The position numbers and the translations under genes were made by a program. Below, in pieces: positions 44,314 through 53,766 of a stretch of 64,000 nucleotides of DNA. This DNA comes from an uncultured Granulosicoccus sp. (GTDB taxonomy: Bacteria; Pseudomonadota; Gammaproteobacteria; Granulosicoccales; Granulosicoccaceae): contig CANLXI010000018.1 of NCBI GenBank assembly GCA_947495035.1, positions 1 through 64,000 of the forward strand, written 5' to 3'. Numbering within the stretch: the first letter of the stretch is position 1; each line of letters starts with the position of its first letter. The notes below the pieces were generated by a model. That model searched no databases and was not told where the DNA came from. It saw nothing but the letters and a program-made list of their open reading frames with translations.

Positions 44314-46989
44314 TCATGACTCATTCCCGGGTCGTACCGCAGAGCGCGGCAGGATCTCGCGAATACGGGTAATCAGGTCATCCCGGCCGAGCCCTTCCTT
44401 GTGCAGTATGTCCAGGACACCGCCATTCAGACGCGCATGGTCAGCCGGAGAAAGGTCGGCGGCGGTCAGCACCACAACCGGAAGATTGCCGGAAGGATCA
44501 ATGGTCCTGAGACGCGCCAGAAATTCGAATCCGTCCATACCCGGCATCATCAGATCCAGAACAATCAGGTCTGGACGCTGCCGACCGATGCAATCGATCC
44601 CTTCCTCTCCGTCCGCCGCTTCATCGACTTGCCAACCTGCTGCTTCGAAATTGCGCGATAGCCGGTATCGGGTGTCACCATCGTCTTCCACCAGCAGCAC
44701 CTTCGGTGATTCTGCCGATCGATGAAACCGGTCCAGAATCCGATGCAAGCGATCCCGATCGATCGGCTTGGCCAGGAAATCAACGGCACCCAGTGAATAG
44801 CTTCGGTCCGCCTGATCGGACATGCTTGCCATGACGACCGGAATATCCATGGTCTTCGGATCCGATTTGAGTGCCGCCAGTACATCCCAACCATCCATCT
44901 CCGGCATGAGCACATCGAGCGTGATCATCGAGGGCGCCATGCTGCGAGCCAGCTCGAGCGCCTGCGATCCATCCGCAGCGGTAATGACGTCATAGCCTTC
45001 GCGGGCCAGCATGACTCGCATGAGCTCGCGTGCGGTCTTGTCATCATCCACCACCAGCACCCGAGCCGTAACGCTCTGATGGTCGGTAACTCGGGAAGGC
45101 GGTTCCTGCGCGCCACTACCGAGCTGTTCACCACTCACCTGAACATGACGTGGCAATTTCAGAGTGAACACCGCTCCTTCACCGGGCTGGCTTTCCACGG
45201 TGACGTCTCCACCCATCATGCGTGCCAAGCGACGACTGATCGCCAGGCCCAGACCGGTCCCGCCGTAGCGGCGTGTCGTGGAACTGTCAGCCTGGCTGAA
45301 CTCCTCGAAAAGACGACCCAACTGCTCCTGACTCAGGCCGATTCCCGTATCGGAAACGACGACCTGGAGATGTTCCACGTCATCGATCAGACAGGTGTCG
45401 ATTTCCAGTCCGACAACGCCGTCCTTGGTGAACTTGCAGGCGTTGCTCAGCAGGTTCAGCACGATTTGCCGCAGTCGCGTCTGGTCGGCATGAACCTTCA
45501 GCCCAGCGTCGGGAATGCTGTATTGCAGGCTGTTGGCATTCTGTTCTGCCAGCGCGGAAACCGTACTGAGCGATTCGTGCAGCAGGGGAAGTACATCGAA
45601 TTCCTCGATACACAACTCCAGTTTGCCCGCTTCGATCTTGGACAGGTCGAGAATCTCGTTGATCAGCTTCAACAGATGCTTGCCGGCTCTGAGAATACGC
45701 TCCAGTGGCTCGACGATATCGTCCTGATTGTCTTCTATTGCATCCTCGGTCAGCATTTCGGTAATGCCGATGACCGCATTCAACGGCGTACGCAGTTCGT
45801 GGCTCATGTTGGCCAGGAACTGGCTCTTGGCCCGATTGGCTTCCTCTGCTTCTTGTTCACGTCTTTTCAATTCGGTCAGATCGGTATAGACGGCAACAAT
45901 GCTGCCATCTTCGGTCTTGCGCTCACTGACGCGAATCCATCGACCATCGGTCCGCTGCAACAATTGCGGGGCTCCCGGATTGCGATGTGAATGCAATCGT
46001 TCAGCCAGCCATTCGTCCTGACTCTCCCTGACGTTCTTGACGAGCCCCTGCTGCGCCGATTTGCGAATGATCTCTTCGAAGGTGGCACCCACCACGACGA
46101 CGTTGTCTTCGGCCAGATTGATGAGTTCCTTGTAACGACGGTTGTAGATGACCAGGCGATCATCCGCATCATAGAGACTGAACCCGTCAGCAATGCTCTC
46201 TATGGCGTGACGCAACTGGCTCTGGGCATTTTCCGCATTGCGTGTAGCCTTGGCCAGATCACGGGTTCGCTCTTCCACTCGCCGCTCCAGATCGTCACGC
46301 GCCTTGCGCAGTGCCTCCTCGTCGGCCTGTTGCTGCGTCTGCATCTCATTGAAGGCCAGAACCACCGTCCCCATCTCGTCCCGACTGTGCCAGTTCACCG
46401 GGATGCGCTCACCACCGCTACGGGCCTGATTGATGGATGCCAGCAACCGCTCCAGTGGCCGGCCAATGGTCGTGAGATGGGCAATCAATGCGGTGGCCAC
46501 CACCGAAACCAGCAGCAACGCCGCCAGTCCTATCCCCAGTTTCGTGCGTCCCCAGGAGTCTGCGATGATCTGGCTATCGTCCAGCGCGATGGCAAGTCGA
46601 CCGATATTGATTGCCTGGTCGCCGTAGACATACAGAATCTCCTTCTCTGCGTAATACGGATCCTCTGTCATGCCGTCAATATCACCGACGAAGGCAACCA
46701 GCACCTCCCCATCGTCATAGACGGCTGCCGCCTGCACATCCGGGTCGATATCCAGCGACGACAGAATCAGTTTGATCTGCTCGTCTGCGACATTCCACAG
46801 GGATTCTGAAATGACCGAACTCTGGATCGCTACCAGTTTTTCCAGCTTGCTCTGCAGCTTCTGCTCGGCCGCCTCGCGTGCATTGCGCTCGGCCATGGCA
46901 AAGACCAGCACAATGGTCAACAGAACGAAGGGGACTATCAGTGCGAGAAACTTGGTCTGAATCGACCGAAAGCGGTATTTCAGAAGCAC
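44314..46989 (-). CDS. Hybrid sensor histidine kinase with HAMP, PAS and two receiver domains
   Basis: Translation starts at a GTG (46989) eight bases after AGGG. The 891-residue protein has membrane helices at about 13-34 and 150-172 with a periplasmic sensor between them. HAMP follows, then a coiled coil, a PAS domain (about 262-375), HisKA with His397 in NMSHELRTPLN and HATPase (LLSNACKFT, DTGIGL, GGTGLGLAI). Two receiver domains close the protein, with aspartates in MITLDVLMPEMDG and LIVLDLMMPGMDG. It is on one strand with two binding proteins just upstream (gap about 33 bases) and the two response regulators downstream, so it is probably the hub of this circuit. Confidence 0.92.
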   Translation of the reverse strand: MLLKYRFRSIQTKFLALIVPFVLLTIVLVFAMAERNAREAAEQKLQSKLEKLVAIQSSVISESLWNVADEQIKLILSSLDIDPDVQAAAVYDDGEVLVAFVGDIDGMTEDPYYAEKEILYVYGDQAINIGRLAIALDDSQIIADSWGRTKLGIGLAALLLVSVVATALIAHLTTIGRPLERLLASINQARSGGERIPVNWHSRDEMGTVVLAFNEMQTQQQADEEALRKARDDLERRVEERTRDLAKATRNAENAQSQLRHAIESIADGFSLYDADDRLVIYNRRYKELINLAEDNVVVVGATFEEIIRKSAQQGLVKNVRESQDEWLAERLHSHRNPGAPQLLQRTDGRWIRVSERKTEDGSIVAVYTDLTELKRREQEAEEANRAKSQFLANMSHELRTPLNAVIGITEMLTEDAIEDNQDDIVEPLERILRAGKHLLKLINEILDLSKIEAGKLELCIEEFDVLPLLHESLSTVSALAEQNANSLQYSIPDAGLKVHADQTRLRQIVLNLLSNACKFTKDGVVGLEIDTCLIDDVEHLQVVVSDTGIGLSQEQLGRLFEEFSQADSSTTRRYGGTGLGLAISRRLARMMGGDVTVESQPGEGAVFTLKLPRHVQVSGEQLGSGAQEPPSRVTDHQSVTARVLVVDDDKTARELMRVMLAREGYDVITAADGSQALELARSMAPSMITLDVLMPEMDGWDVLAALKSDPKTMDIPVVMASMSDQADRSYSLGAVDFLAKPIDRDRLHRILDRFHRSAESPKVLLVEDDGDTRYRLSRNFEAAGWQVDEAADGEEGIDCIGRQRPDLIVLDLMMPGMDGFEFLARLRTIDPSGNLPVVVLTAADLSPADHARLNGGVLDILHKEGLGRDDLITRIREILPRSAVRPGNES

Positions 46990-47022
46990 ATCAATGACCC
47001 TGTCGCTCGTCCATGAATCCGT

Positions 47023-47790
47023 TCAGTCGGCAAACTCGGTGGCGACATAGTCTTCGGTAATGGCCTCCGGATCAACGCTGTCCAGCCCGAGGTTGAATTG
47101 CTCCTTCACCTGATGCCCGGTCTCATCATCCCGGAAGCACAGATACAGAGTCTTGTCCTCCAGTGGGCGTTCATCGAACTTCAACTTGGCGCGACTGTCT
47201 TCGAGACTGGCTTCCGTCGATTTCAGGTATTCCAGCACGAACTTGTCGATGACCACGGCATCGATGCGTTGACGCGAAAGCTTTTTCAGATTCGTCAGGT
47301 CATCGTTGGAAGGAACGACCATCACCCAACCTGTACCCACCTTCTTGTCGAATTCATCCGTATTCGCATAACCCAATACCGTCCCTATCTTCAACTGTTG
47401 CTCACCCAGTGAATCCACGTTGGTCCAACTGATTGGCGCATCGGTATTCTCGGCCAGTCCGAGGGGTCCGCTGCCGATCGGATTCGAGGAGATGAAACCT
47501 TCCTGATGACTGCAGTGATAACCCGGAAAATAGGCTATGACGTCATCCGTTCCCTTGGCGGCAGAGTCGATCGCGCGTTTCCAGGGTCGATAAACGACTT
47601 CCACCTCATAACCGGCCGCAACAAAGGCCTGACGTACCACCTCGGTGGTGGCGCCGCCGTTGCGCAAACTGCCTCCGGTGTACGGTGGCCATTCCAGCGT
47701 CGAGACGACGACCGTCTTGTCCTGTGCATACAGGGTCGATGCCAACAGTGAGAGGAAACTGCAGAGAACCGTCGAGTACAATCTTTTCAT
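47023..47790 (-). CDS. Periplasmic family-3 solute-binding protein (orphan, A)
   Basis: The ATG at 47790 follows AAGGAGT. The 255-residue protein has a signal peptide (LYSTVLCSFLSLLASTLYA). It shows the amino-acid-type SBP_bac_3 pattern: VVVSTLEWPPYTGGSLRNGG, VVYRPWKRAIDSA, LGYANTDEFD and a late EQFNLGLDS helix. No ABC permease or ATPase is nearby. Directly downstream on the same strand is the hybrid histidine kinase, so it may present its ligand to the kinase or feed a permease elsewhere. Confidence 0.8.
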   Translation of the reverse strand: MKRLYSTVLCSFLSLLASTLYAQDKTVVVSTLEWPPYTGGSLRNGGATTEVVRQAFVAAGYEVEVVYRPWKRAIDSAAKGTDDVIAYFPGYHCSHQEGFISSNPIGSGPLGLAENTDAPISWTNVDSLGEQQLKIGTVLGYANTDEFDKKVGTGWVMVVPSNDDLTNLKKLSRQRIDAVVIDKFVLEYLKSTEASLEDSRAKLKFDERPLEDKTLYLCFRDDETGHQVKEQFNLGLDSVDPEAITEDYVATEFAD

Positions 47791-47887
47791 TTTCGACTCC
47801 TTTTTCTTCCATCGCGCAGGCCATGGCACGCAAACCCACTCCCGGGCCTGCAGCATCATCGCGACTGTTCACCAGGGAAACAGCCGA

Positions 47888-48658
47888 TCACAATCCATAT
47901 CTGGACTTCAGCTCCAGATACTCGGGTCTACTCTTGAAGGTCTTCAGTGCGCGCGAAAAATCCTGAGCCAGGACGTCATTACCCGGCTTGCGACTGAAAA
48001 ACAGGTAGCCCGGCGTTTCCGCCAGACTGGGTTGAAGTGCTCTGATTTCGTCGCGCCTGCCCATTCGCGTCGTGTCATCAACCATGGGCAGTATCGAGTC
48101 CAGTGCGGTGTCGATCCGGCCGATCAGCAACTGATTCCACAGGCTTTCACGACTGGTGGCCTCCAGCCGGATCATGCCCTCTTTCTCCAGATCCTGTTCT
48201 ATATCGCCGAATGAATACCCCGTGACGATGCCGAAGGAGCGCCCGACGAGCCTGTCGCTCGCCGATGTCTGCAGATCGGAATCAGCACGAACAAACAGTG
48301 TTGCGTCATAGATCAGCAAGTGCTCGCTCGGATAATGGCTGTATGCCGCTCGTTCCTCGGATCGTGTACCGCACAGACCGGCATCGACTTTCTGCTCCTC
48401 CACCGAGCGCAATACCCGGCTCCAGGGGAAGCGTCGATATTCAACGGTATCGCCCATGAGTGCAAAGGTGCCGGATACGATATCGATGCAAGGACCTGTC
48501 GGTTTTCCGTCTGTCCAGACGTAGTAGGGAGCATAATCCTTGTCTTCCACCGCGATGGTCCTGACGTCTGCGAACGCGGGAAACACGGTTTGAAGGCACA
48601 GGAACAGCAGGAACGATGCAGATGAAACAGACGGCTTTGCATTGAAAAAGTACACCAT
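47888..48658 (-). CDS. Periplasmic family-3 solute-binding protein (orphan, B)
   Basis: The ATG at 48658 follows GGGAG by six bases; an ATG at 48682 is also possible but would put extra residues before the signal peptide. The 256-residue protein has a signal sequence ending FPAFA and then the SBP_bac_3 pattern (IAVEDKDYAPYYVWTDGK, RFPWSRVLRSVEEQKVDAGL, IVTGYSFGDI). It resembles the neighbour A in length and layout but is clearly divergent. It is the first gene of the signalling run, and a large stem-loop lies about 55 bases upstream. Confidence 0.8.
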   Translation of the reverse strand: MVYFFNAKPSVSSASFLLFLCLQTVFPAFADVRTIAVEDKDYAPYYVWTDGKPTGPCIDIVSGTFALMGDTVEYRRFPWSRVLRSVEEQKVDAGLCGTRSEERAAYSHYPSEHLLIYDATLFVRADSDLQTSASDRLVGRSFGIVTGYSFGDIEQDLEKEGMIRLEATSRESLWNQLLIGRIDTALDSILPMVDDTTRMGRRDEIRALQPSLAETPGYLFFSRKPGNDVLAQDFSRALKTFKSRPEYLELKSRYGL

Positions 48659-49201
48659 TTTCAACTCCCGGTTCCACGCCATGCAGTCCTGCCACGTCGA
48701 CCATCCGCATCATTGCAATATCTGGCACTTCAAGAAGTGCGCAATATTGCATTTTACGGGTCTGTCCAGGTTGTTCGAGCAGAACCGTGTCGGCAACCGT
48801 ACAGAGCTTGCCGATGTGCAATGATCAGATACTACTGCAATAGCTCCGTACAGTCGATCCCAATCGACAGAGCGCGACTTCGAGTGCAGGCAACCATGCA
48901 TTATCCGACCACGGCATAACCTGCCTGCCCAAGTCAACGCCATTGCATGACCGGAAACACACAGTAGCTGCAATGATCAGGACCTTGCGCCGAATGCCTG
49001 CGAAGCATGTCCACGATAGCGTGGGCCGAGAACACGTCGTTACCAGCAGGTGCATTCAGCTGGCCCGTCCGGGATAGTGATGATTGCCAGCGGTCAGGGC
49101 AGGCGAATCCGGCCTGCCCATGACTTTCCATCAATGGCTCATTGCGTCATCAGACCTGCATGACCCGGGACGGTCGGGTCGGAACTCACGATTCACGGCG
49201 T
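48659..49201. other. Gene-free stretch before the signalling gene run
   Basis: About 540 bases lie between the orphan binding protein gene and the end of the sugar binding protein gene. I see no gene; short open frames here have no ribosome site or family resemblance. The only clear structure is the 38-base inverted repeat at 48714-48751. Confidence 0.5.
48714..48751. promoter_or_regulatory. 38-base inverted repeat upstream of the binding-protein gene
   Basis: The outer arms TGCAATAT (48714-48721) and ATATTGCA (48744-48751) are perfectly complementary, as are the inner arms GCACTT and AAGTGC around a CAAG loop. A three-base mismatch separates them on each side. It lies 56 bases before the proposed start at 48658. 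It could be an operator or a 5' leader hairpin; there is no U-tract on the leftward strand. Confidence 0.65.
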
Positions 49202-50200
49202 TCAGAAATCGAAGTCAGCGATATTGTCCGCGTTGAAAGTCGTCAGTGCGGATTGTGTGTTGATGGAGTTGTTTTCATTGATGGTGATGGTGCCCAGATT
49301 CGGGACTTCGAAGGTTGCACCCACTTCGTTCTTCATGGAACCGTCCTTCAACCCTACCGAGAAATGAGCGGCCAACCATCCTTCGTTGTACGGCGACCAG
49401 AGCTGGAAGCCCTCGACGGTGCCGTCCTCGATGAAATCTCGCATTTCTGATGGCAAGCCCAATCCTGTGACCTTGACGGTATCCGAGATGCCTCGACTCT
49501 GTACGACCTGAGCGGCCGCAGCGATACCGACCGTGGTGGGCGCGATGACCCCTTGCAAATCCGGGTAGTTGGCCAGCAACGCTTCCATTTCAGTGGTGGA
49601 TTTCTCAGGCTGATCATCTCCGTATACCGTTGCTACCAGTGTCATGTCCGCGTACTTGGGATCATCGCTGATGGTCGCCTTCATGCCTTCTATCCAGAAG
49701 TTCTGATCCGGTGCTTCGGTAGTTGCCGACAGTATGGCCACCTCACCCGAATAGTCGATCAGCGAACCCACCATTTCAACCTGATCGGCACCGACCTTGG
49801 AGAAGTCGGTTGGCAGTATCGTGGCGTCACGATGCTCTTCATTGCCGGTGATGTCACCATTGACAGTCAGGACGATGATGCCTTTCTCCCGCGCTGCATC
49901 AAACACCTGGTTCAACGCATCGGGAGAATTCGGGGAAATGGCGATGACATCCACGCCACGCTGGATCTGCGCCTCGAGAAAGGGGATCTGCGAGGTGGCT
50001 TCGGCAGTTGCCGGCGCGACAAATGTGAAGTTGCAGGCTATGACTTCACAGGCATCCACAAACCCTTGCGTCAACGAATCAAAATACGGGTTTCCGGTGT
50101 TCTTGCCAACAAATACGACTTCGACATCGTCAGCAATGGCGACATTTGCTGACGCCAATGCAACAACGGTGCTTGCTGCAATGATCGACTTCTTGAACAT
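49202..50200 (-). CDS. Sugar ABC transporter substrate-binding protein (RhaS/LsrB-type)
   Basis: The ATG at 50200 follows AAGGAGAG. The 332-residue protein has a signal peptide ending ANVAIA and the type-1 periplasmic-binding fold of sugar-binding proteins: VVFVGKNTGNPYFDSLTQGF, IPFLEAQIQRGVDVIAISPN, and AAQVVQSRG near the hinge. It delivers the sugar to the permease pair encoded just upstream. Unusually, it is the last gene of the importer operon rather than the first. L-rhamnose or a related deoxysugar is the best guess from the catabolic genes. Confidence 0.88.
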   Translation of the reverse strand: MFKKSIIAASTVVALASANVAIADDVEVVFVGKNTGNPYFDSLTQGFVDACEVIACNFTFVAPATAEATSQIPFLEAQIQRGVDVIAISPNSPDALNQVFDAAREKGIIVLTVNGDITGNEEHRDATILPTDFSKVGADQVEMVGSLIDYSGEVAILSATTEAPDQNFWIEGMKATISDDPKYADMTLVATVYGDDQPEKSTTEMEALLANYPDLQGVIAPTTVGIAAAAQVVQSRGISDTVKVTGLGLPSEMRDFIEDGTVEGFQLWSPYNEGWLAAHFSVGLKDGSMKNEVGATFEVPNLGTITINENNSINTQSALTTFNADNIADFDF

Positions 50201-50282
50201 GGCTCTCTCCTTCGGTGGTGTTGAACGGGGTTGACCCCTTTGGTATGACTGACTTCCAGCGCAATGGAACGGCTTGTCGAGG

Positions 50283-51272
50283 CTAGCGCTGGGTTCGTGC
50301 GTAAATGAAGTTGGTGGCAATGATGGCGACAATCAGCAACACACCCAGTACGGTCAACTGGATAGCCGGAAGCATATTGGCCACCGTCATGCCGGTGGAG
50401 ACGATGACCAGCAACCAGGCCGCCAGAAAAGTGCCGAGGATGGTGCCTCGTCCGCCAAAGATGTAGGTGCCTCCCAGCATGGCCATCAGCACCATCTGCA
50501 GCTCACCACCCAACACCAGATCGTAGCGAACCGAGCCGAGCCGCGAGGCCGCCATGATGCCAGCTGCCGCACTGACCACACCAAGCAGCAGAAATAGGCC
50601 GGTCTTGATTCTGTTGGCATTGATACCTGCGTGCAGCGCTGCTTTCTGATTGGTCCCTATCTGATAGATCTGTCTACCGATGACGGTGGTGCCCAGTACC
50701 AGACCGAGGATGATGGCAGCGACGACGAAGATGACAACTGGCAACGGCACACCCAACAGCATGACGTTATTGATACCGATGAAGCTCTCCGGCAAACGGA
50801 TTGAACTGTCGCCCGCAATGATCTGGGCAATACCCCGATAGAAGATCAAGGTGCCAATGGTGACGATGATGGACGGCAGTTGCAGGCGAATGGACATGAA
50901 GGCATTGATGGCCCCCATCAGCAGACCGGCCAGCAAGCCAAGCACGACGGCAAGCGGTAAAGCCAGACCCGCATCATTTGCCCAGGCAAACAGACAGGCA
51001 GACAAGGCCATATTGGCGGCTGGCGACAAGTCGATCTCACCCGATATGACAACCATGGTCAGTACCAGAGCAACAATGGACATCTCGGCTGTCAGCGTGA
51101 AGCTGCGCAGAATGTAGTTCACATCCAGAAAGAACGGAGACAGGATGCTTGCACCAATCAAACCGAATACCAGCAGCAGAAAGGTCATCGACTCCGGCCG
51201 AACCAGCAATACGTGCCACCTGGGCCTTGGCGTTGTCAGTTCCCGACGGGGCATCCCGATACTCTCGCTCAT
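50283..51272 (-). CDS. Sugar ABC transporter permease (RbsC-type), second
   Basis: The ATG at 51272 follows AGGA by seven bases and overlaps the stop of the preceding permease by four bases. The 329-residue protein has about ten helices and the RbsC-family EAA-like loop QIYQIGTNQKAALHAGI, with GEIDLSPAANMALSACLFAW near helix 3 and GGTYIFGGRGTILGTFL near the end. It forms a heterodimer channel with the other permease. Confidence 0.9.
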   Translation of the reverse strand: MSESIGMPRRELTTPRPRWHVLLVRPESMTFLLLVFGLIGASILSPFFLDVNYILRSFTLTAEMSIVALVLTMVVISGEIDLSPAANMALSACLFAWANDAGLALPLAVVLGLLAGLLMGAINAFMSIRLQLPSIIVTIGTLIFYRGIAQIIAGDSSIRLPESFIGINNVMLLGVPLPVVIFVVAAIILGLVLGTTVIGRQIYQIGTNQKAALHAGINANRIKTGLFLLLGVVSAAAGIMAASRLGSVRYDLVLGGELQMVLMAMLGGTYIFGGRGTILGTFLAAWLLVIVSTGMTVANMLPAIQLTVLGVLLIVAIIATNFIYARTQR

Positions 51273-52258
51273 GTTGTTATCCTGCCCGGGACCTGATTGG
51301 CACCCCGTTTGCGCACCGATCGGTCTATCAGCAGTGCGATCAGAATGACGGCTCCATAGATGGCGTTCTGCGTGGACCCGGGGATACCCAGCAGTGGCAA
51401 TGCGGCTGCCACGCATCCCAGCAGCAACACGCCCAGAACAGTGCCCATGACCGTTCCCACACCGCCATTGATGGATACCCCGCCGATGACGACGGCTGCG
51501 ATGACCTGAAATTCAAAGCCAGCCCCCGTATTCGACGGGTTGACGAAACCCCAGCGGCTGGCATACAGAATACCGGCAAGGCCGCTCAAGGCCCCGGAAA
51601 GCGTGAATACGATCAGCGTGACTCTGGTCACATCGATTCCCCGTAATGGAGCGGCGTTCGGGTTGGAACCCAGCGCATAGATCTGTCGTCCCAACTGCGT
51701 ATGGCGAACGATGAAATAGGTCATCAGAGCGATGGCAAAGGCGATGAGAATGATCCAGGGGATGTCGAACACGGGAGAGGTGCGTGACATGCTCTTGAGT
51801 TCGGAAGGGATATTGGAGCGATTGATCTGGCGGGCATCGGAAATGATGAATGTCAACCCGCGAAACAGACTCAGCGTACCCAGGGTCACGATGATCGATG
51901 GCAATCTGAAGACGGTAACCAGGAAGCCATTGAAAAAGCCCAGCGCGGCCCCGGTCAGTATGGCAACGGGAAATCCGATCAACCAGGGAATCTCCGGATA
52001 TTCCCGGTACATCAGCCCCACGACCATGGCCGAGAAACCCAGTATGGAACCGATCGACAAGTCAACGTGACGGGCAACCAGAACCAGCATCTGAGCCATG
52101 GCACCTATCATGATCAGTGGCGTCAGCAACAACACGATGCGCAGGCTCTGTCCGGTGAGGAACTGCGGCTTGTACAGCCCCACCGCCGCACAGAACAGGA
52201 CGATCATGACCGCGATACCGGCCTCACGTCGCATGAAAATCGAACGCAGCTGTGTCAT
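51269..52258 (-). CDS. Sugar ABC transporter permease (RbsC-type), first
   Basis: The ATG at 52258 overlaps the ATPase stop by four bases (ATGA), indicating coupled translation. The 329-residue protein has the family markers HVDLSIGSILGFSAMVVG, QIYALGSNPNAAPLRGID and GGVSINGGVGTVMGTVLGV. Two different RbsC-type permeases plus one double ATPase is the arrangement of RhaTPQ and LsrACD importers. Confidence 0.9.
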   Translation of the reverse strand: MTQLRSIFMRREAGIAVMIVLFCAAVGLYKPQFLTGQSLRIVLLLTPLIMIGAMAQMLVLVARHVDLSIGSILGFSAMVVGLMYREYPEIPWLIGFPVAILTGAALGFFNGFLVTVFRLPSIIVTLGTLSLFRGLTFIISDARQINRSNIPSELKSMSRTSPVFDIPWIILIAFAIALMTYFIVRHTQLGRQIYALGSNPNAAPLRGIDVTRVTLIVFTLSGALSGLAGILYASRWGFVNPSNTGAGFEFQVIAAVVIGGVSINGGVGTVMGTVLGVLLLGCVAAALPLLGIPGSTQNAIYGAVILIALLIDRSVRKRGANQVPGRITT

Positions 52259-53766
52259 GCCACAGCTCCGGCACGCGGCACGGCTGCCTGCATGATGTTT
52301 TCCTGAGTGGCATCCTCTCTGGCGATGTCGGCAGTGAGCCTGCCTTCGGACATCACCAGCACCCTGTCGCACAGCGACAGCAGCTCCGGAAGCTCTGACG
52401 ATATCAGCAGAATGGCTCTGCCAGCCTCGGCAAGTTGCCCGATCATGTCGTAGAACTCGGCCTTGACGCCGATATCGATTCCTCGTGTCGGTTCATCCAG
52501 CACCAGGATATCCGGCTCGGTCAACAGCCAGCGAGCCAGTATGACCTTCTGTTGATTCCCGCCGGACAACTCCACAATGGGTTGATTCAGGGACGCCAAT
52601 CGAATGGAAAGGTCCTTGACCGACTGTTCTGCCAGAGCCTTTTCATCCGCGCGACGAATGAAGCCACCTGGCGCAATCTTGTGCGGGATTGCTGCGGTCA
52701 GATTGTTCTCGATGGACAGGGTTGCAAATATGCCGTCTACAGCCCTGTCCTCCGGGACGAACGCCAGCCCGAGTTCGATGGCATCGGTGGGTTGCCGAAT
52801 GCTCACCTCACGACCGGCAACCTTGATACTGCCCGATTCTGCAGGCGTGACACCGAAGATGGCTCGAGCCACGTCGGTACGCCCGGCCCCGACAAGACCA
52901 CCCAGACCGATGATTTCACCCTTGCGCAGCGTAAAGCTGACATCCTGAAAGGCTCCCGGCAGAGTGAGACCCGATACCTCGAGTGCCGTATCGCCGATGG
53001 TCGCCGTGTGTTTGCGCCGGTATTTCTTGAGTGTTCGACCAATCATCTGCCGGATGATGTCTTCGTCGGATACGCTCTGGGTAGTATCAGTGGCAATACG
53101 AGCCCCATCACGGAAGATGGTGAATCGATCGCACAGCGCCCTGACCTCTTCCAGTCGATGCGAGATGAAGACAATGGTACGACCCTCCTGTCGGAGCCGT
53201 CGTGCAATCCTGAACAGGGTATCCACTTCACGCGGGGTGAGCGGTGCAGTGGGCTCATCCATGATGATGAGACGACTGTCAGAAGCGAGCGCCCGGGCAA
53301 TTTCGACCATCTGTTGACTGGCGATCGACAGTCCACGCATGGGGGTGCTGACGTCGATCGACACTTCGAGCATATCCATGTACCGCCGAGCATCGCTCAT
53401 GATGCTCGTCCACGGCACCCTTGCCAGCAGGCCGCCGCCCTGTCGCCCCATGACAATGTTTTCGGCCACCGAGAGGTCCGGAAACGATATGGGCTCCTGA
53501 TGGATCAACGAGATACCCAGACGTTGCGCAGCAATGGGGCTGCTCACATGCACAGGCAGGCCATTCATGTGCAAGCTGCCACGCGTCGGCTGATGAACAC
53601 CCGCCATTATCTTTGCAAATGTGGACTTGCCCGCGCCGTTTTCCCCCAGCAGCGCATGAATCTCGCCGGTATACAGGTCGAGGTCGATATCACCGAGCAC
53701 CTCGACTCCGCCGAACTGCTTGGAGATGCCACGAGCCTCCAGCAGTACCGAGCCACTGTCGATCAC
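52255..53766 (-). CDS. Sugar ABC transporter double ATPase (RbsA/RhaT-type)
   Basis: The start is a GTG at 53766 overlapping the stop of the aldo/keto reductase gene. The 503-residue protein has two ABC modules. The first has Walker A GENGAGKST and LIMDEPTAPLT. The second has a degenerate P-loop (GLVGAGRTDV) and the signature SGGNQQKVILARWLL with LVLDEPTRGID. This is the typical asymmetric RbsA layout. It energises the two RbsC-type permeases encoded after it. Confidence 0.92.
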   Translation of the reverse strand: MIDSGSVLLEARGISKQFGGVEVLGDIDLDLYTGEIHALLGENGAGKSTFAKIMAGVHQPTRGSLHMNGLPVHVSSPIAAQRLGISLIHQEPISFPDLSVAENIVMGRQGGGLLARVPWTSIMSDARRYMDMLEVSIDVSTPMRGLSIASQQMVEIARALASDSRLIIMDEPTAPLTPREVDTLFRIARRLRQEGRTIVFISHRLEEVRALCDRFTIFRDGARIATDTTQSVSDEDIIRQMIGRTLKKYRRKHTATIGDTALEVSGLTLPGAFQDVSFTLRKGEIIGLGGLVGAGRTDVARAIFGVTPAESGSIKVAGREVSIRQPTDAIELGLAFVPEDRAVDGIFATLSIENNLTAAIPHKIAPGGFIRRADEKALAEQSVKDLSIRLASLNQPIVELSGGNQQKVILARWLLTEPDILVLDEPTRGIDIGVKAEFYDMIGQLAEAGRAILLISSELPELLSLCDRVLVMSEGRLTADIAREDATQENIMQAAVPRAGAVA

